Assembly (NCBI GenBank): GCA_010279815.1
Contig: QEOQ01000670.1
Span: forward strand, 312,716-376,715
Length of the DNA stretch: 64,000 nucleotides
Reading direction: 5' to 3'
From: Brachionus plicatilis
Lineage: Eukaryota > Rotifera > Eurotatoria > Ploima > Brachionidae
Positions 46,721 to 58,416 of this stretch are shown here, in pieces. The notes under the pieces are model-generated. The model did no database searches. It had not been told where the DNA came from and worked only from the letters and a program-made list of their open reading frames with translations. Position 1 is the first letter of the stretch. Each line of letters starts with the position of its first letter. The position numbers were made by a program, and so were the translations under genes.

Positions 46721-49700
46721 TCAATTGACTCTTCTTGTTTGGCTATAGGACTGCTGCTGGGTTGGCTGGTGATTAATTGATTGCTTCTGCTCGGTATCAG
46801 TCACACCGATTGCCGAATTGTTTGCATTCGCTGGGTACATGGTCGCTTGTTGATTGTAAGAAAAATTTAATCTGTAATACTTTATTAAAAAAATGTATTT
46901 TAAATTATTAAATAATAAAAAAAGTTTTTTTTTTTTAATTACTTCAATTCCTAAATTGTAGAAAAATCTAACTGTGTTAACGTCATTAAAAGGTAGATCG
47001 GAACCATCATCTTGAAGCGAATGCGAAGCATTGAAGTTAATAGGTCCGTCAATGTTGACCACAAAACAGTTCGAATAACCAAATGAATGGTTCGAATTTT
47101 GAACTGGGCCTAGGCTTTGCTGCGAATTTTCACCCGCATAGACCATATCTAATTTAAAAAAAATAAATAAACATAAAATACAAAAAAAATTTTTTTTTTC
47201 TCAATTACCAGAGAATAGACTTGTGCTTTTGGGAATTTTTTTACTATTCCACGGATTCGATGATCTATTTTCACCTGAATTCAACAAATTATCTTCTATC
47301 GCTCCGTTCGAAGTCAAATTTGAATTGTCCAATCTGGTATATTGCATTTCATAACTTAATTTGAAAATAAATAATTTTTAAATGAGAAAAAAAAATTTTT
47401 TTTTAATAAAAATGAGAAAAAAAAAATTTTTTATTAATAAAAATTTTTGTTACTTTAAACCGTTTAGATCTAGCGAAGCAATGTTGTTGCTTGGATAGAC
47501 TTGCTGGTTTCCATTGGCCATTAAACCATTGTTATTGATCAACGAGCCATTTTTTGCCAATTGATTTCCAGCCTGATTTTGAGCATTGGCTTGCGAATGA
47601 ACCGGTGGATAGACGTCAACATAAACACCTGAATTTTGATTAACTAATTGATTGTGAGATTCGTAAGAAGATATGCCCGAATGGTAGCTGTGACTTTTAG
47701 TTAAACTAGATGGAGCAAACGAACCGGGCGTAGTTTGTATTAGAGGCGCCTGAGAATTCGAGTTGTTTTGAGGTACTGGCATTAGGAGATAATTATTTTT
47801 GTTGTTGTTAGCTTGGTCTGAATTGGCATTTGCTTGCTGACTGTTGATAATATGCTGAGGTACTTGCTGGTAGTTGACACCTGACTTATTCAAATAACTG
47901 TCCACACTATCATGTCTTTGTTTGACCACTGGCTTTGCTGAATTTCCAGGTGGAGTTGGAAAATAAAAGCTTTGGTGCTCTAGCATTCCGGGCATGTGCG
48001 GAGGTGGATGGTGGCCAAGAGGCAAGGGAGGAGGAGGACCGAACATGAACGAAGAGTTTATTGGGTTGTAGAAATTGGGTCTAGACTGGCCGAGTGGTGG
48101 ATGTGGTCCCATTTGTGGTTGCTGGTGAATAAAAGTAGGCCCTGGTGGCGGAGGCATTACTCCGTGTTGGTGATGCATTGGTATGTGCGATGGATGGATG
48201 AAGTGCTGTCCAGGAACCATAGGTGGATGTGGCATGTTCATTGCAGCTGTCAGGGGCATATGCGGCGTCTGAGTCGGGCCTAGCTGTGGTCCTAAAGGAG
48301 GCGCTAATTGGTGGCTAATGAAAGAATTGCTCTGAGAGTTGTTCATTAGGGGCTTAGTAGGCGGAAGATTGGAACCAGCTGAGCCGATTCTTGCGCGTCT
48401 TACTTTATTGTGATTGTTTTGTTGACCCATGTTCATGTCCGGGCTGGCTCTGTTTCCGTTCAACATTTTATTAGCGGGTGCAAATGTGTGCTCGGTAAAG
48501 TTTGGATGAGTCTGAGAGTGAGGCATTGCGTAGAATGGTGGCAGATTGTGGCCAGGTGGCTGTTGGTAAATATTTGCATGATGAGGGTTGGACGGGTTGT
48601 AGTACGGATGACCACTGTACAAAAACAAATCATCATTTTGCTCTTCAACTTCGACTCTAAAAATTTTAAAAAATTAAAAAATTAAAAAATTAAAAAATTA
48701 AAAAAATTAAAAAAATTAAAAAAATTAAAAAATTAAAAAAATTTAAAAAATTTAAAAATTAAAAAAATTTAAAAAAAATTTAAAAAAAATTTAAAAAAAA
48801 TTAAAAAAAAATTAAAAAAAAATTTTATTACAATGTTGGCAGTTCGGTGGAAAAGGCGTGAAACGATGAGCTTTTTTTCATAAATTGTTTCTTTTTGGCA
48901 TTGCGACGCTTTAGGTCAACATTGACAAATACTTTGGAAAAGTTTGCATTTAAGGGTTGTACAAATTTTTGTACATTTTGAACACCGTTCGGATTATTAA
49001 CAGGAAAAGACATCGGATAAGGCTGGTGGCCGTTTGTTCCAGTGTAATGAAACAACAAGAGCTCATTGGCATTGTTGTAGACCTTTAGATTGTCCAGTGT
49101 GACACAAAGTTGTTCGTTTAACTCAGGAACAAAAACATTGGCCGTGTCATGCATGATATTTTGAAAAAAGGCCATAGTCCACTTTTCAGCATAGTTGCTG
49201 ATTATTTTGACCATGCATTTGTCTCCTGGTTGAAGAACAGATATTGCGTTTAAATTGGCCGCTTGTTCGAGCTCTTTTTTTGTCGCTAGCCAAGCGTCAA
49301 ACGCCGTATTCCGGTAAATGTAGGGGTCCAACGATTTGGCCACTTTGTAAGGCAAGGGCATTTTTTGAATTAAACTCATCTTTTGAAAAAATAAAATTTA
49401 AAATTTAAATTTTCTTTTTTAGTAAAATATTTTACAGTATCAGTGTCTTTTTTTGATTTCTTTATCCTTTGACTGTTCAGCTTGATTTCATTGTTGTTCT
49501 GATCGCTGGACAGCTCAACCATGTCTTCTCCGTTGTTTTCCAAATCTGAATTTATTGCCTCCAAGTCCTCATCGTCTTCCTCGAACTCGCTTTCCAAGCT
49601 TTCATCAGAATCAATTTCATTTCTTTAAAAAAATAAAAAAGACTTTTGAAAAATTTTTTATTAATTAAATTTTAATGAATCAAATCAGTACCCGAACTCG

Positions 49701-50460
49701 TCATATTCTTTTATTTTCATGTACTCTTTGGGATAGATGGTGTCAGATTTGCGCAGTAGTTTTCTGGCCACGACCACTTGGTCACCTGAGCCGAAAACTT
49801 TGTCATACAAAAGCTCGTAGACCAAAGCTAAAAATTTGTTTGGAAAAAAATAATTTATTTATAAAAAAAGAATAAATTTTTTATTACACTGAATGACTGC
49901 AAGATTGTCGCGGTGGGTTTTGGTGAATATGGCATCAAAATGGTTGTTGTACGAGTAGCACAGATAGAGTTTACTTTCGAAGCCATTTTGAGTCACATTC
50001 ATGCCAGGCTGATCTTGGTGTTGAAAAATAACAAAGTCCTTTCTTGAAATTAATTTTTAGACAGAACTAAAAAAATAGATTTGCTTAGGTACTTGTAGAG
50101 CTTGGACATGGCTGCAATTTCAATTTGTCCTCCATTTTCCAAAGGGTTTTTCATGGCCTCTAGGTAGTCGTCAAAGGAAATGTTGGTCACATATTGGCAC
50201 AATTCGTCTCTATGATCGCACATGTACCGCAGGCATTCCTGTCTCACTCTTTCATGGTACATTTGACACGGATAAATTTGCTCGGCAACTGCGCGGAACA
50301 AGCACGAGCCGTCTCTAGCTATGCGCTTCTTCCAAAGCCCTAGCGTGTCCAAGTAAATATCCATGGGATCCTCGGCTATTTGTGACAAATCAAATGTTTT
50401 GGTGAACTTTTTCTTCAAGTCCTTGTTGACTAAAGTTGTGTTATAAACACCCACGGACAT
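46721..50460 (-). CDS. OTUD4: OTUD4-like deubiquitinase, nine exons
   Basis: OTU-family cysteine protease that removes ubiquitin chains and associates with RNA granules. Exons 50093-50460, 49888-50042, 49692-49827, 49436-49622, 48832-49379, 47454-48656, 47209-47354, 46943-47148 and 46721-46879 keep phase and give 1,035 residues. The OTU domain is N-terminal: catalytic ARDGSCLFRAVAEQIYP, VRQECLRYM, GGQIEIAAMSKLYKKDFVIF, and His in NNHFDAIF. Next come LVYELLYDKVF, an acidic segment, and the Tudor-like YIYRNTAFDAWLATKKELEQ with VLQPGDKCMVKI. Then a long Pro/His/Asn/Gln-rich disordered part and VRFFYNLGIEYY near the end, all collinear with OTUD4. The intron at 48657-48831 is a microsatellite. Confidence 0.93.
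48660..48826. repeat. A/T microsatellite in OTUD4 intron 5
   Basis: Repeated A5-8 TT units (AAAAAATT) whose A-run lengthens along the array. It makes up nearly the whole intron, between donor GTAATA (on minus) at about 48831 and acceptor AG near 48657. Confidence 0.85.
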
Positions 50461-51853
50461 TTTTTGCTTTGTTTTCAAAATTTAAAACTTCACAAATTAA
50501 TCTCTAGTTGGTTAATCAAAAAACAGATCTAAAATTTAAATTAAAACACGTGAATCGATGCCTAGATGCAATTACATGATGTGAAGCAAGAGCAGATTTT
50601 GATTTCGACGCGTCCTACACGTCTAAATTTAACTAGCGGACCTGATTATTGAATAAAATGGCGATCTTTTTACACAAGTAGAAACTTAAGCTAAATTTAA
50701 TTTGTTCTCTCTTAATTTTTTTAATGAAACAAAACGAAGCAAATACACAAATCTTCTTATAGTATCTTTACTTGCTTCGTTTCAAGACTATTGCAAACCA
50801 TCCTTGTCGAGTTTTGAAATTTTTGAATATCATCGTACATTTTCTAGCTGAAAAAAAAATTGAAAAAGATCGAGCTTTATTTTAAATAATTTTATCCTTT
50901 TCTATTCAAGTATTTCTATCGAATAGTTTGTTATTGAGTATTGACAGGTTTACATGGTCAAAAAATTAAGTTACCATTTAAACGTGTGCCATCAGGCACT
51001 CAAATTTTGGTGCAGTGCAGTATTTTAATATTTTTTTGTTGGCTTTTTGAACACCTATATAAATTCAGGTCATATTTTCTTTTATTTAAATTTAATTTAT
51101 CCTCTTGTTATTTTTAAAATTTTATCAAGCCTTTTTTTTTTTTAAATATTTGTAACATTATGCCAGTCTAGAAGGCAAATATTTAAGTCAATTATTTTGT
51201 ATTTTAATTTTTAAAAAATTTTTTATTAAATTTTATTTTTTAAATTAGAATTTTTTTAAAGTAAAAAAATGCATCTATTTTTATAATATTTTTTTTACTA
51301 AATTAATGCAAAAATTTTAGTACCAAAATTTTCAAGCCTATTTTAAGAAAATTTAAATTTTTTTTTAAATCATTTATTTTGGTTTATTTTGAATTTTCTT
51401 TTATAAATTTAATTGAAAATATTTTTTTGATTGCTAAACAAAATAAAACAGAAAGTTAATTTAAGAGATTAATGCATTGACTATGTTTAAATTTCGTGGC
51501 CCAAAAGCGGCCATACATTTTAAATACAATTTTTTGTTTATAAAATTTTAAGGTGTCGATAAGACTTGAAAAACCTACAATAACCTTAAGCCTTTAAAAT
51601 TTTAATAGTAAAATAAAAGTTAATCTTTAATTCATTTTAAAATTAACTTAAATTCGTAATTCAAGAGCTATGTGAAAAATATATTCAAATTACCTTATTT
51701 AACTTAAATTACACTATCAAAATTGTCTAAAATTTAGTTTGAAAATATTAAAATTTTTGATTAATTAGAATCTGAGTGAATAAATTGATTTACTTAAAAG
51801 GTTAACTTATTTATTTGAAAATAATCAGAAACAAAATAAAAAAATCAGCAAGT
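50461..51853. other. Intergenic region upstream of OTUD4
   Basis: Mostly AT-rich. 50570-50650 is somewhat GC-richer (GACGCGTCCTACACG) and may belong to the OTUD4 promoter. Short inverted words GAAACAAAACGAAGC (about 50727) and GCTTCGTTTC (about 50773) can pair. No gene seen. Confidence 0.45.
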
Positions 51854-51925
51854 GGGGTTGTAGCTCAGTGGTAGAGCGTCCGCTTTGCATGCGGAAGGTC
51901 AGGGGATCGATCCCCCTCAACTCCA
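51854..51925 (+). tRNA. trnA-UGC: tRNA-Ala(TGC)
   Basis: 72-nt cloverleaf. Acceptor GGGGTTG/CAACTCC, D-arm AGCTCAGTGGTAGAGC, anticodon stem TCCGC/GCGGA with loop TTTGCAT (anticodon TGC), T-arm GGGGATCGATCCCC, discriminator A. No intron. Followed by a long T-run (ATTTTTTTTTC), a Pol III terminator. Decodes GCA. Confidence 0.97.
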
Positions 51926-52838
51926 ATTTTTTTTTCAAATTTTTCAAATTTTTGCTTTGTCAATAGCCTGGAATAAAAATATATAAAATAAAAATTAAAT
52001 ATTCAGCCTCTATTTCATTGATAAATATCGCTGATGCACTTTTAATTCTCTCATTTAGAGCTTTCATTAATCAGGCATTTTTAGGATTTTTTTGACCTAA
52101 AATCATTCAAGCTGATACTCTATTTTATATTGAGACTGTTTTTAAAGTATTCAATTTTGCTAACTTTTAATCTTTTGCCAGCTTTTAATTAACTTTTTAA
52201 ATTAGGTGCACAATAATTTTTTCTTTTTTAATATTTATTCAAAAATAAAATATCCCAACAGTATTCTGACAGAATTTAAATATTGAACGATTTTCCGATA
52301 TCAAATGTTTAAAGAACTAAATCAAAAGTAAAACTTTTGGATTAAGTTAAATCCAAAAACAATTTAGTTTGTTTATTTAATAAATGCCTTTTCTCAAAAG
52401 ATAACGTTAATAATTTTTTAAGTTGTAATTTATAAACAATTAAAGATAGAAAGTATTTGGTGTTCGATTAGCTCGGATTAGAGCCATGTTGAGCATGGAT
52501 TAACACTTAGTCAATTGAGTCTATTTGTATCATAGTTTGAGGAATTGCTAGCAAAATATTTCAATAAATTATTATTTTATTTTTTAAATGCAAATTGAAT
52601 TTTTTCTATAATGTATATGTTTTTTTTTCTAGTCAAAAAAAAAACTAAATTCTTTTATTGCTTATGCTAAATTATAATAAAATTATAAAGTATTTTTGTT
52701 TTCAAAAATTTTTTTCTTTGATTATGTGTAACTTTGAAATAGTGCGTTGACTAATTATTAGTAATTTCAGGTACCTGAACATATATATATATATTTATAT
52801 ATATACATAAAGTCGATTTGGTGACGATACAAGCTACC
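51926..52838. other. Intergenic region upstream of GCC2
   Basis: AT-rich. 52470-52520 holds imperfect complementary words (GCTCGGATTAGAGCC, CCATGTTGAGCATGG) that could form small hairpins; identity unknown. Ends in the TA-repeat described next. Confidence 0.4.
52782..52807 (+). promoter_or_regulatory. TA-rich tract, possible core promoter of GCC2
   Basis: ATATATATATATATTTATAT followed by ATATAC, 32 bases before the GCC2 ATG. It may act as a TATA-like element, or be a simple repeat without function. Position is the only support. Confidence 0.35.
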
Positions 52839-55800
52839 ATGGGTGATGAAGGCTCATCATCTAAAGTATCACTTATTTATTTTAATCTCAAGTGTTACCA
52901 TCTAATTTTTGCTAAAGCTCGATAATCTTTCCAGAGATGATTTGGTTAAACTAGTGAAAAAGTATATTATCCTAAACAAACAATTGCGAGCCAAAAGCGA
53001 AGGTATCCAAACTATTTTTAACTTCATTTTTGTTTAAATTTATATTTAAATGAAATTAAAGACTTAGCCAAACAAGTTGAATCAAAAACTTGTAATAACA
53101 ATCAAGCCGACATAAACAATTCGGACGTCATAAAGGTAGTCATTCTTTTTTTGAGTATTTAGAGGTTGTCAAAACGTTAATGATTTATTTTTAACTTTTT
53201 TAAAACTTGTTAATGCTAAAAATTGGGACTTGTCTTGATAAATGATAATTTTAATGCATTCAATTATTGTTATTCAATCAGAAAAATTATTTTCCTAAAT
53301 GGCTAATAGTTGGTTGAATTTTTTGTACCTGAGAAATTTGAATTTTAAAGAATTAAATCTTTAAAAGTAAAAAGCAAAACAGATAAATTTAACTTTAAAT
53401 AATATATTTACTATAAGGAGGATTTGCGTTCATGCGAATTTTTCAGGAGGAATAATTCCTTTCTTGGAAAAAAAATTAACAAAGCTTTAATTTCACATTT
53501 TTATTTCAAAATTTAATTCTTCAATCATTTGAAATTTTTTATTTCTTTTTTTTTTTAAATTCCTAGTTATTTCATTAAGGTATTAATTGTTATTACAAGG
53601 AATTATTCAAGCAATTAATCAATTACTTGGTGAGCTTTTCTTCTTTTATAAAAAAAAATATAAAAATACCTGTTTATCAAACAATAATCACATACAATTT
53701 TATTACATAAGTCAAATTAAAGCAAATTATTTTCATATCGCAGGTTTTCTGTTGAAACCTTGTTTATTATCATTATTTTTCTTCTTGTTTAAAAAGCATT
53801 TAAATTTAAATAAACTAGAAATGGTTGAGGGATTATGATTTTTGGCATCAGTGCTTAAAACCTCGGATTTAAGTAGGAAGGGTTAAACCGAGTCGACTGT
53901 TTTAGTAATAATAAAAATTAAAATAATCTTAATAGTTTTTTAATTTAAAATTAAATATGATTTAAATAATAATTTAAATAAAGAGAGATTGGCACTATTT
54001 AATCAATGAATAATAAAATATTAAATTTTTTTCAAAAAAAAAATAAAGTAGATAAAATTAAAAATTTTCTTTTGCTGTTTAATATAATGGCAATTTCGAA
54101 GTTAAAAAAAAAAATCATCATTTTAAATAAGGATTTGAATCAGCGCATTGATGAATTGACCAAAACGAATGGACAATTAAACGATGAGAACTGCGTTCTC
54201 AAAGAAAAAATACAAGTACTAGAATAAAAAATTTTAATCAATTTTAAAAATTAAAATTAAAGTCTTTGAATGTTGAAATCGAAAGTCTGACATCGAATCT
54301 AGAGGAACACAAGTCATTTAGGCTCGAATTCGAGCCTCAGCTTGAGAATGCTCAGCGCGAAATCACCTTAAATAAATCAATGCTAGAAATGCTTAATAAT
54401 GAAATAAAGCTTTTGAATTCGGAAAAAGTCCATTTGGAAAAGCGCTTGTACAATCGACGCATTGGTACGCCATCAGTTATTGTCGAGGAAGATGAAGAAG
54501 ACCTCGAAGCCGAAAGAAGGGGCGAAGACTATTCAAACAACGAACTAGATTCAATTACGGAAGAAGAACACGATTTTAACGAAGCAGAAACCATTGAGAA
54601 TTACAAGAAAGAAGAATATGACAAAGACATTGACTATTTGCATAAGAGTAAAATTGAAAGTGGTCAAGTAATGGCACTTAGTAAACAACTCGAGGACATG
54701 ACTTTTTATCTTGATGAATTAAAAATTGAACTCGAATCGGAAAAGGAGAAAAATGGCGAATATGTTTCGGAAATTGAAAATTTAAAAAAAAAAGTTACCG
54801 ATACAAATTGTCCAAATGAAGCCACTGCTGATGACTCTGTCAGATTTGAGAAATTTTTAAATCATGTTAAAAATAGTTTTGATGAAAATGAGAGAGAATT
54901 TGGTGCAGATATGAATGAATTAGAGAAACAGATAATGGAAAGAGTCAAGACCAAAATGGACGAAATTAGAAAAGAACGCGAAAATAGGAAATACTTTGAA
55001 AATCAATTGGAAAAAGTAATTCAAAATAACCGAAAAGAATTAGAAGAATTGGAAACAAATGTTGCATTTCTAACCAAATCCAAACATGATCTTGAGGCAA
55101 AAATCAAAAGTGTTGAAAATGAACTGGAAAATGAAAGAAAAAATTTTAAAAAATATGAAAAAGAAGTGTCGAAATCAAAGGTTTTGAACTTGGAAATAGC
55201 TGATTATGAGAAATCTATTAAAACTTTGAATTCTCAAATAGCTGTAAAGGACAAAGAGATTGCTGATTTGAAGCAGGAAATAATTCTTGGTAAAGAAAAT
55301 GTAGCAAAATTGAGCCAGAATGTGGAAAAATTGGAACGGGAACGCGACGACGAAAAGGATAAAGTTATAAAGCTTCAACAAACTTTAGTAAAGGCTAAAA
55401 AAGATATAAATGAAGCTAAGGCACACGAAACTGATCATTTAAACAATGAAGCAATGCTAAATGCCAAATTAGAACAAGCGAATCAAGACATCGAAAATTA
55501 CAAGGTTGGTATTTTTTTGTATTTTTTATTAATCAATATAATCAGCATCAATTTTTTTTTTCATTTTAATTTGATTATTTTCAATTTCGAAAAAAAAAAT
55601 AAAAGCAGAATAAAAAATTAACTTGATGCCTAAAAAAATTTAAAAACAAAATTCAATTTTTAAATAATTGACCATTTACCAAAAAAAATATTCAGTGATA
55701 GTTTTTTGGTGAAATAAAAAATAATTGGAAAAATTGTTTGAATGAAAAATGTAGAATAAATGTTCATCTTATGTCTGAAGCTGAGACTCAAAATTATTTG

Positions 55801-58123
55801 ATTTCATTTATTCATTCTTTTATTTTTGTTTTCTTTGACCTTTTTTTTCAATCATTTAATCCTTGATTTTACTTGAACTCAATTTTTAATTAACTTCGTT
55901 AATTTTATTTTTTAATTTTGAAAATATGATGGCTATTTTATTCAAGGAGCGATGATAAAAATAAGCTCAATTCAGATTTTTTTTTTTATTTTTTACTTTA
56001 TTTCAAATGATTACAATAAAAAAATAAACAAAACAATAATTAAGTGAAATGAATATCTTTAAAAAAACTATTTTACAAAAGAGATTTAAGAAATCATTAC
56101 AAAGATTTTTTAATTTTGATTTAGTAGTAGTAATAGTAGAAGTGGCAGCTGTGACACATTCGGATGCATGTGCGGAGTGCAGTTTATAAGGCTGAATAAA
56201 TAATTTTAATATTTTTAGGTTATTTAAATGAATAAATAAAATAAAGAAATCAAAAAATAAAATAAATAAACTCGAAAGAAATTGAATTTAAGTAAAAGAG
56301 AAAATTAAATAAGCGAAATATAAAAAATGTCAAATGAAGAAGAAGAAGATAACATTTTTTTCTTTTAAAAGATTATATTAAAAAGAATTTATTTTAAAAT
56401 TTATCTTTTTGTTTATTTTCTATTCATTTAAATGAGATAATTTTAGATGCCTCGTGATCTCAGTGAAGAAAAATAACTAATTACTATTGGAATTTATTTG
56501 ATGAATTTAAAAAGTAGCATTTTGCTGTTTCTTATCAAGTGTTCGCCTCTTTTATATCAGCATGGAATTTTCATCTAATTTTTCTTGAAAATTTGAATTA
56601 TCTCTTATTATTTAAAACTAAAAACATATTTTTGAAAAAAAATTCCTGAATAATTTGATTAGTTATATTTTTTGTTAAGATATTTGATTAAATATTCAAA
56701 AAAATTTTATTCTTAAGATTCAAATTGCCGAATTAGGCTCTGAAAAACAAAGACTTCAAGAAAAATTTCAATCAACCAGTGACACTTACAGTCGTTCGAA
56801 CCATTTATTAGAGTCCAAAAACCAAACATACCAAGAAGAGATCGAAAATTTAAAGCAAAAATTAAATACTGTTCAAAATGAATACGAAAACTATAAAATA
56901 AAAGCTCAACAAGCTTTTAGGAAGCAAAAAGAGCAAAGTACGCCCAGCACCCAGGTACTTACCGAAGCCGAACTTCAAAAATGCTTTCAAGATAATGAGC
57001 AATTAAAGCTGCTAAACACAAAATTGAATGAAAAATTGGATGTAAACTCGGAAAAACTTAAGATTTTAGAGAAAGAAAGTGAAATTACTCAAGAGGAATA
57101 CTCTAGAGTACTTGATCGGTACACGAAGCTGTTGAATGAGCTTAAAGACAAAGAGATTGCATGGAAATCTAGATTTGAAGAATTGGAAAAACATTCTTTC
57201 AATAAAGTCGAAGAAAGTCAGGAATCAATCAGAAGCTTAAAGATAGAAAACGAAGCCTTGGTAGCTCAGCATAAGGAAAAAATTAGAAATCTAAACAATC
57301 AACATTTGCACACAGTTGATTCATTACAAGTCAAGTTGGACGATAGTAGACGCGAAATTGAGCGCTTAAATAAAGTCTTACAGGAACTAAGAAATAAATC
57401 TCCATCACCCGGCAACATAACTCCAAATAACTCTTTCCTTCAAGCTCATTCTCGAACAGATTCTGGCCAAATCAACAATTTAGCTAAGAATAATTTTATT
57501 CTTGGCATGGATGCGAGTCAAATATCAGAGGTAAATTTATAAAATTTTTAAATATATTTTTTATTTATTTTTTTGTTTAGAAATCAGATAATGAAGAGAA
57601 TAAAAATTCATTGCTAACTTTAGAACAACTTTTAAATGAACCATCGCTTGCACACACTGAACCAAGTGACTCCAAAGTGTTGATAAGTCAAATATCCCAA
57701 TTGAAAAATGATCTTTTAAAAGCAAAAGTTCAATTAGATCATTTAAACGAGCTTTTAAATGAAAGCGAATTGAATAATGCTCGTTTAAATGAACAAATTA
57801 ATTTGTTAAAAGAGGAGATACGACGATTGGAACGTAATCAGGAAAGAGAAAAATCTATTTCCAATATGGAATACCTAAAGAATGTTGTTTGCAAATTTTT
57901 AACTCTATCGACGACTCAAGAAAAATTTCAGCTATTGCCAGTTCTTACAACAATGTTGAAATTGAACCAGGAAGAGCAGAATGCTATAATGAATTTTGCC
58001 AAAAGTATTATTAATTTCTTGAAGCTTTATAAAGTTAATTTAAATTTTTTTAAAGATAATCACAGCGAAAAAGATTCCCAAAACACTGGTTGGACAAATT
58101 TTTTACCAAAATGGTCAACATAA
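52839..58123 (+). CDS. GCC2: GCC2 (GCC185)-like golgin with C-terminal GRIP domain
   Basis: Long coiled-coil tether of the trans-Golgi network that captures endosome-derived vesicles. Exons 52839-52865, 52918-53002, 53062-53135, 54102-54215, 54263-55504, 56718-57530 and 57581-58123 keep phase and give 965 residues, shorter than human GCC2 (about 1,680). The N-terminal LDNLSRDDLVKLVKKYIILN matches the start of GCC2. Continuous heptads follow, with LEIADYEKSIKTLN, VKAKKDINEAKAHETDHL and YENYKIKAQQAFRKQK as in the vertebrate protein. The end is LLNEPS, INLLKEEIRRLERNQEREKS, MEYLKNVVCKFLTL, LLPVLTTMLKLN, and the Arl1-binding GRIP tail. The TGWTNFLPKWS end is also typical. Introns 3 and 5 are large (966 and 1,213 bp). 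Confidence 0.93.
56120..56200 (-). other. GC-richer island inside GCC2 intron 5, possible nested antisense exon
   Basis: In a very AT-rich intron this block contains GCAGCTGTGACACATTCGG and ATGCATGTGCGGAGTGCAG. On the minus strand it encodes LRTCIRMCHSCHFYYYYY and then TAA. An acceptor-like ATTTATTCAG stands a few bases upstream of the block, but it does not lead into that peptide frame: an in-frame TAA lies between them. About 350 bp further upstream on that strand is a TATAAAAGAGG. This could be the last exon of a small nested gene, or a chance island. No family recognised. Confidence 0.25.
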
Positions 58124-58416
58124 TTTTTTGTTTTTTTTTTTCATTGTTTTTATTTAATTAATTTATAAAAATTGAAAAACTGATATAACAAATGCGCTAT
58201 ATTTTTTTCTCATTTTGAAAAAAGTTGATAAAAATTTAAATTTTTTTTTTTTTAAATAATAAAATAGATTTTATGAACATGTAATTTTTGATCTTGTATA
58301 AAAATACTTTTCTAATTAAATTTAACATATTTAAAACAAAAATTTTAATTTTATTAAATTTTATAATTTTAATTTTTTAATATTGATGATTGTTTTTTTA
58401 TTTTTTGAATAAAGAA

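Noticed and set aside
53587..54227. + strand frames within GCC2 intron 3 as separate genes
   Set aside because: The first is low-complexity intron; the second overlaps exon 54102-54215, whose true frame starts at the acceptor, not at the ATG at 54006.
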